DNA from: Norana najaformis
Taxonomy: Eukaryota > Annelida > Clitellata > Crassiclitellata > Hormogastridae
Assembly: GCA_964023275.1 (NCBI GenBank)
Contig: OZ029914.1
Span: 47,570,530-47,634,529, forward strand
Direction of reading: 5' to 3'
DNA length: 64,000 nucleotides
Each line of letters starts with the position of its first letter. The first letter of the stretch is position 1. Of this stretch, positions 59,001-64,000 are shown piece after piece. A model generated the notes under the pieces. That model worked only from the letters and a program-made list of their open reading frames with translations, searched no databases and was not told the DNA's origin. Made by a program: the position numbers and the translations under genes.

Positions 59001-59229
59001 GAGTTGTCTGTACCTTTCTATAAGATTACTGACGGAGCTAAATATGTTGGATAAGGGCTGGTTTGATTGAGTGAGCAATTATAGAAGTAAGTTGTTGAAG
59101 TTTTCTCATTGAGTGGCACTACACGGTAGGCGATCTAGAAGTCTGTTATATTAAACAGCGATTATATTGATAACAGTAGTGACGAATTGGTTATGATGAA
59201 ATCCTGGCGGTATATCCTGTTAATGTGAG
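56098..59229. other. Intergenic region, no gene recognised
   Basis: No conserved ORF is seen. A 10-bp perfect hairpin (aggggcaaga 57120-57129, tcttgcccct 57147-57156) is present. A partial repeat M copy (57395-57560; caatatcaagg, then gggtgttgaacc) is also present. The remainder has no counterpart elsewhere in the window. Confidence 0.45.
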
Positions 59230-59690
59230 GCAAAGATATGTACATAGTCAACTCAATTATAGGCAGGATGCGGCTAGGCTAATTTATCTGCATGATAGGT
59301 ATACTAAACGCATCGCCAATAAAGTTTAAAGTATCAGTTCCGCGTAAGAGGACTATCCACAGCAGCTTGAGAGAGAGAGAGAGACAGACAGACAGATAGA
59401 CACAAAGAGACAGACACAGACAGACACAGACAGACACAGACAGACAGGGAACAAGCTGCGTTCTTTTTATCATGAAATTTTTATGGTTTGGGTAAAATTT
59501 TTCCAAGTCATTCATGGTTTGATTCTGTTGAAAGTTTTTACGTTTGCTTTGGTTTGCTATTGACAATTTGGAAAAACTGCCATCTGGAGCAAAATAACTT
59601 GAAATTGGAGTTGGAAATGGATAATAAAATACACACTATGTGGGAGCATTTTGCTAAACCTAAAGTTAAATTATTATTTTATATTTATTA
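59230..59690 (-). repeat. cGLR unit remnant E (3' flank only)
   Basis: This matches the region around the GA tract of the cGLR units (compare 1850-2310 and 23180-23400): a GACA/GAGA tract at 59365-59450, then atcatgaaa, ccaagtcatt and a gttgaaagttt-like stretch. It stops before any coding sequence. Confidence 0.6.
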
Positions 59691-59749
59691 ATTCTGCATT
59701 TATTAAGCGCCACTATCAATAACTAAGCAACAATCGATGGTGCTAAGCA

Positions 59750-59840
59750 ATTGCCCATGCAGCAGCCGTCCAAGGGGAAGCTCGAGCAGGTACTCTCCGA
59801 ATTACAAGCCGTGCGCTCTATCCAAACAGCTACGTACACC
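59750..59840 (-). repeat. tRNA-derived SINE-like sequence
   Basis: The minus strand reads gtagctgtttggatagagcg (box A-like), then cggcttgtaattcgg (anticodon-arm-like, anticodon position TGT) and gctcgagcttccc (box B-like). The acceptor stem and T-arm do not pair cleanly, so it is not a functional tRNA gene. A tRNA-related SINE head or a decayed tRNA is likely. Confidence 0.45.
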
Positions 59841-60574
59841 ACACAGTTAAATGCTATACAAATGACTATATGAAAGTTCAGCACCAATACTTTTCAAACT
59901 TTAGTGCTAGGCTGACCCACTTTTGTACTGAAAGGTCATAATCCATTGGAAAAGCTATGTAGAATTCCTGAAGGTCCGAGAAACCAGAAGTTAGGTTACA
60001 GTGGTTAATTGTCATAGTTTTTACGGTCTTGTGGCGTATGGTAACGTATCTTGCTGGTCTAAATCAAGATAATGCTCATTTTAAGCGACTATTTAAGAAG
60101 ATTTATAAAACAAGTAACATGTAACTGAAGGATACATCACGTATTGTTTGCAACTTGCTTATCCATCGTACCCTGACTTCTGGTTTCCTTGATCCATTCA
60201 GTTTTCGACTGCAATACTCCAACGGATTTTTGCGATTTTTTGCTAGCGTGTTACGTGTTGAAGCGACCATCGACGTGTCGTGTACATTACGAAAAAAAAC
60301 GCTATAATAGCATTTGATTGGATTCTATCAAGTTTGAATAATGCTTAGATAATATAACAAAAATTTGCATAACAAAGTAAAATGTATTTTGTGCTTAGCA
60401 AAGTGTCATAGCAAAATACAGTGCATTTCAGGTTTTTATAGGAGCTTAAATTAAAAATCAAAAGTTCTGAAATTGTGCATCATTAGAAGCGAGTTAATCT
60501 ATGCATTTTGCAAGATACTGACAGCCAATTAGGTTTCGCTGATTTATCAGTTTGACTCAAAGTGACCATCTTGC

Positions 60575-62498
60575 TTAAACAACCGAAATGATTTTCGAAA
60601 GTACTGTTATTATTGCCGTAACCCCAACGGCTAATTTACTGAAAGGCTCAACTGAAAAGCCGACATTTGGTAGATCGCCGTTGCAGTTGTCCTCCTGGCA
60701 GAAGCAAGCGGAGATAGTTAACGGCGTTCCGTCATCAGCTGCACGGGTGTATTTCATACAGCAGCTGCTACCGTAGACGTAGAATGTGTAAGTGTACTGT
60801 TGATGTACATCTTTATTTTCATTAGGCGCCTGGCATCGGTCTACTTTAAAAGTCGTCTCCCCAATGCAATTTCGGGTAAAACCATACTGTCCTAAAAACA
60901 AAAATAATCAGATGATTACATATCTATTAGTGTTTTTTGTGTCAAGGTTTGGCCTCGACATCGATGACAAACTTGGCGGCCTGGGCTTTGTGACTTCTGA
61001 CACAGACTTAGACCTCGTGGCTTCTGGCCTTGGGTTTGTGAATTGTGGTCTCGGGCCTCGAGGCTGGTATTACGTTTAATGTGTATTCAAGTGTTAGATG
61101 CACTCATTCAGTGCTCAGAATGAGTGCGCTACTGCCTGTACAAGAAATGGAGGCCAGTTGTACTCACATTGCGACAGTAACTTTTTGTCTAGGCTGTAGT
61201 TACTTACTTAGTGTTTCGTCCTATTTGTGAAAGTCTGCACAGCTTTTCCATTCGTCTCTGTTGACCGCCAGTCTTTCTGATCTCTCCAAACATCCAAGGT
61301 CGTCTCTGATGGTCTCTGGCCAGTTCTTTCTAGGTATTTACTTACTTCGTTTCAATTCAGAAATCCAGACCATTGGTTGCCGGCCTATTACTTTATATAA
61401 TTGCCCATAAGAATTACATGTCCTGTCCAGTTCAGTCTTCTCTGTCTGATGATATTCTCTATATCCTCTTGCCCCAGCCTTTCTCTTATAGTTTATTCGA
61501 TATGAGTGATTAACAGCCTGAATATTTGGTAATGAATTCAGTCAATTTTGACCAATCTTACAGTATTTATTAAGAATATGAGAGTTTACTGATTTTCGGC
61601 TCTAGTTTTTATGATATAGTAAGTCTGACGTAATGAAGGGGTTTTTAAATACTGAGTATATTTTCGTATGAAGCATAGTTAGTGTGGCAGTTCTGCAAGA
61701 GATTTGTGGTCTATAAGTTTACTGTCTAAGCCTCTTTCTGTGTTATGAATCTGCCAGAGTCAAGCTTTTGAGTGTTACATGTGAGCTTTTCGTGTCTCTA
61801 AACTGTCCCAAGTGTGTGAGTGTAGCGCAGATAAATTTTGTTATATGTGTGTGTTTCTATTACTCCTGTCATTAGGAAAGTTAATCACTCGTCGGCATTT
61901 TCCCGTCATCATGTGACTCTGCGTTCCTCTCGCTGATCAACGGAGTTGGCGATCGCTACGGTCTTCAGCCCGTGGTGACATACAAGTGCCGCGCTTCAAC
62001 ACATCAACTAGAGCCCATCGTGCCTTGTCACGTGTTGGACCATCGTTTTGAAACAGTTTGCCATTGCATTTATTTACTGCTGCATTGGACTCTTTTCAGC
62101 AAACGTTTTAAAACTGTTAACGCGCACCCACTGAGATCATCTAGATCGCATTATCAAGTGCGTTGATACTGACATAGTCACATATGCGCCGCGTTTTAGC
62201 GAGGTACCTAACATGCGCTACATTGATTTTCCTTATACATACATATTTAAATAGATCCTAGTTATCCTGTGACAAAAAACATCATGGGTGTCTTACTCTG
62301 AGGACTTGGCTTGTTGTAATATATCCACATACATGTTGGTCCGTTGCATTTCGGAGCACTTGTTGCATCGAACGGTTCAGTGCACGTCGCGTTCTGATGC
62401 TTCGTATTAAGATATTCACAATTGTAGCAAGAGACTGCATCTGCACGTCCAATCACTGAGACGAATAGAACGATAAGCAAAGCCAGAACGGATTTCAT
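60575..62498 (-). CDS. Ly6-L5: intact two-exon Ly6/LU-domain protein, about 172 aa
   Basis: The coding sequence is join(62297..62498, 60575..60891) on the minus strand. Exon 1 has acceptor ttttccag 5 bp before the ATG, so a 5' UTR exon is expected, and ends in phase 1 at CAGA/GTAAGA. Exon 2 begins after tttttag. The protein has a signal peptide (residues 1-21, cleavage after GRADA), then SCYNCEY, CTEPFDATSAPKCNG, PTCMWIYY, RNC, DRCQ, GSSCC, ACFCQEDNCNG and a hydrophobic tail (LAVGVTAIITVLSKIISVV) typical of GPI anchoring. It has 12 cysteines, ending with the LU-type CN. The intron is about 1.4 kb. Function is unknown; the Ly6 family ranges from receptors and cofactors to immune surface markers. 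Confidence 0.85.
61320..61640 (-). mobile_element. LINE fragment in the L5 intron
   Basis: This is homologous to the LINE 3' coding fragment of L1 (16140-16450), more decayed: ggtctctggccagttctt, aagaattacatgtcc, tttctcttatagttt. It supports an insertion before the Ly6 duplications. Confidence 0.5.
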
Positions 62499-62779
62499 CT
62501 TCCCTGGAAAAGTTCACAAATGGGCAATTTTAGATGTCGATATAACACACTAAAGACAGTTTAAGGAGTTGAATTTAAAGGAAGCTTTGTACAATTTATT
62601 ATAAAGTCTAACCTAGTTACCTGGTCAATCCTCTCTTTCGAAATTCTGATGTTCTCTTGGAATCTGAGCCAGGAAGTAAGGCCGCCCGAAAACAGTAAAC
62701 TCTGTGGTACCTAATACTCGGTATTTAATGCCACATGATGTCGTTAAACTGTGTTAACTTCATTCCGATACAACGCAAC

Positions 62780-63400
62780 CTATGACCTCAGAACATGAGC
62801 TGTCAGCTATCAGACTTTTGCAACTCAATTAGGTTTCGGCGAAGCTAATGAAATTAATTGCATGTTATGCATGCTGAACTAATCACCAGAAACGTAATAC
62901 TACCGCTTAGGAGAACTATCAACAGACGCATGAGAGAGGAGAAAGAAAGAGTGTTTGTGAGGACTTGTGCTTGGAATTTCGCGACCGATGGTCAAATCCA
63001 GCCATCATCAATTTCGAAGAACTAGTCACGAGTAACGTAATACTACCGTGTAGGAGAACTATCAACAGTCGCATGAGAGAGGAGAGAGAAAGAGTGTGAG
63101 AAAGAAAGAAAGAAAGAAAGAAAGACGGACATAAAAAGAGAGCAAATTGCATTCTTTTAATCATGAGATTGAGGGTTTATGGTTGGTTGAAATTTTTCTA
63201 AGTCATCCATGGTATGATTCTGTTGACACTTTTGTAATTGCTTTACTTATGATAACTTTTAAAAAGAAAACTGACATCTGGCGAAAATGACTTGAAATTT
63301 AAGTTGGAACAGGATAATGAAATACGCAATATGTATGAGCATTTTACTAAATCTAAAGTTAAATGCCATTAGGCCTACTATATAAATTACCATAATGAAA
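62780..63400 (-). repeat. cGLR unit remnant D, 3' flank with internal duplication
   Basis: This matches 1795-2345 in unit A. A segment of about 60 bp (cgtaatactaccg ... gagagagaaagag) appears twice, near 62890-62948 and 63034-63095, as a local tandem duplication. Confidence 0.6.
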
Positions 63401-63515
63401 AGAGTCAAGCGGTGGTAACACTAAAACATTCGCAAATGCTAACTCTTGCAAAATGTTCTGCAAATCTAGCTCACGCAGAATTTCATCACATAGAATCGAA
63501 ACAGCAGTATCTGAC
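63401..63515 (-). pseudogene. cGLR-D: short relic of a fourth cGLR gene
   Basis: The minus strand reads LQELAFANVLVLPPLDS preceded by an LCDEILRELDLQN-type sequence. This is homologous to residues about 805-840 of the intact proteins (LCEQIL ... FANVLVLPPLDS). Only this fragment remains; on its left it joins directly to 3'-flank sequence at 63400. Confidence 0.8.
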
Positions 63516-64000
63516 TTTGGAGTCAATTCGCAAGTTGTCGCCATACGCACGCTAATTATCTGATAAGTTAGGATTCAATATTAATAACGTTGTGAGAAAA
63601 ATTAGTGTCAAACTTCCAGTCAAATTATGCTGTTGATTATCGGAATTCAGTTTTATTACAAAATCATTAAACTGAAAACTTGCATATTCAATTTATGGTC
63701 CTAACTGTTTAAGTCCCAAGGGGACGAGAATTATTATTTTAAAGAATTTTTAATGATTTATATCGCTGTCTAATGAATCAATGGCTCTACTTGCTTCTAC
63801 AGGTTATCATTGTGTCATTGCTCATTAAGCAAAAGCCGAATATTTCGATTCTTCATCATGATGAAGTTAGTAACATGAAATAACCTCTAAAGTGAAATAA
63901 GGTCGACATCGACGGGCTTAACAGTCACAAGATGGCGCTTTACTGCTCTGGTTATCATGAAAAACTTACCCGATTAATTCATTAAGAAAAGAGCAGGGTC
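63516..64000. other. No gene recognised at the right edge
   Basis: AT-rich sequence without an ORF of note or a clear match to the units. Confidence 0.4.

Overview
This looks like nuclear DNA from an invertebrate animal, probably marine; the phylum cannot be fixed from the sequence alone. It is AT-rich and repeat-dense. It holds spliced secreted Ly6-type genes, three large single-exon Mab-21/cGAS-like genes, an RTE-type LINE and a CR1/L2-type LINE carrying a 2A-like peptide. 2A-bearing LINEs of this kind are known from sea urchin, amphioxus and molluscs. There are no bacterial-style operons, rRNA genes, CRISPR arrays or convincing free-standing tRNA genes.

The backbone is an interleaved tandem array of two gene families, all on the minus strand. 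(1) cGAS-like receptor (cGLR, Mab-21 nucleotidyltransferase) genes: A (4304-7183), B (28441-31317) and C (50564-53437), each a 957-959 codon uninterrupted ORF. There is also a decayed fragment D (63401-63515) and a flank-only remnant E (59230-59690). (2) Two-exon Ly6/LU-domain genes encoding small cysteine-rich, probably GPI-anchored surface proteins: L1 (15.4-17.7 kb, dead), L2 (35.8-36.0 kb, orphan exon), L3 (40.3-41.8 kb, probably dead), L4 (44.8-46.2 kb, plausible) and L5 (60.6-62.5 kb, intact). Two more Ly6 exon relics lie inside cGLR units B and C.

Layout: 0-1.7 kb nothing recognised; 1.7-7.5 kb cGLR unit A; 7.5-13.8 kb dispersed repeats and microsatellites; 13.9-21.8 kb Ly6 unit L1, split by a decayed minus-strand CR1/L2 LINE (18089-21306); 21.8-34.0 kb cGLR unit B, carrying a young RTE LINE (24366-27301) with a 7-bp target-site duplication; 34.0-46.8 kb Ly6 units L2-L4 and repeats; 46.9-56.1 kb cGLR unit C, a recent copy of unit B without the RTE; 56.1-59.2 kb nothing recognised; 59.2-62.7 kb cGLR remnant E, a tRNA-like SINE and Ly6 unit L5; 62.8-63.5 kb cGLR relic D.

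The cGLR proteins keep the GS motif and all three carboxylates expected of an active nucleotidyltransferase. By family knowledge they may make a cyclic dinucleotide signal in innate immunity; this is inference. Copies B and C are nearly identical except for hypervariable patches in the nucleotidyltransferase half, and C carries an A-like conversion tract. The cluster therefore looks like a rapidly evolving immune locus. Whether the Ly6 proteins work with the cGLRs is unknown; the sequence shows only that the two families were duplicated together.
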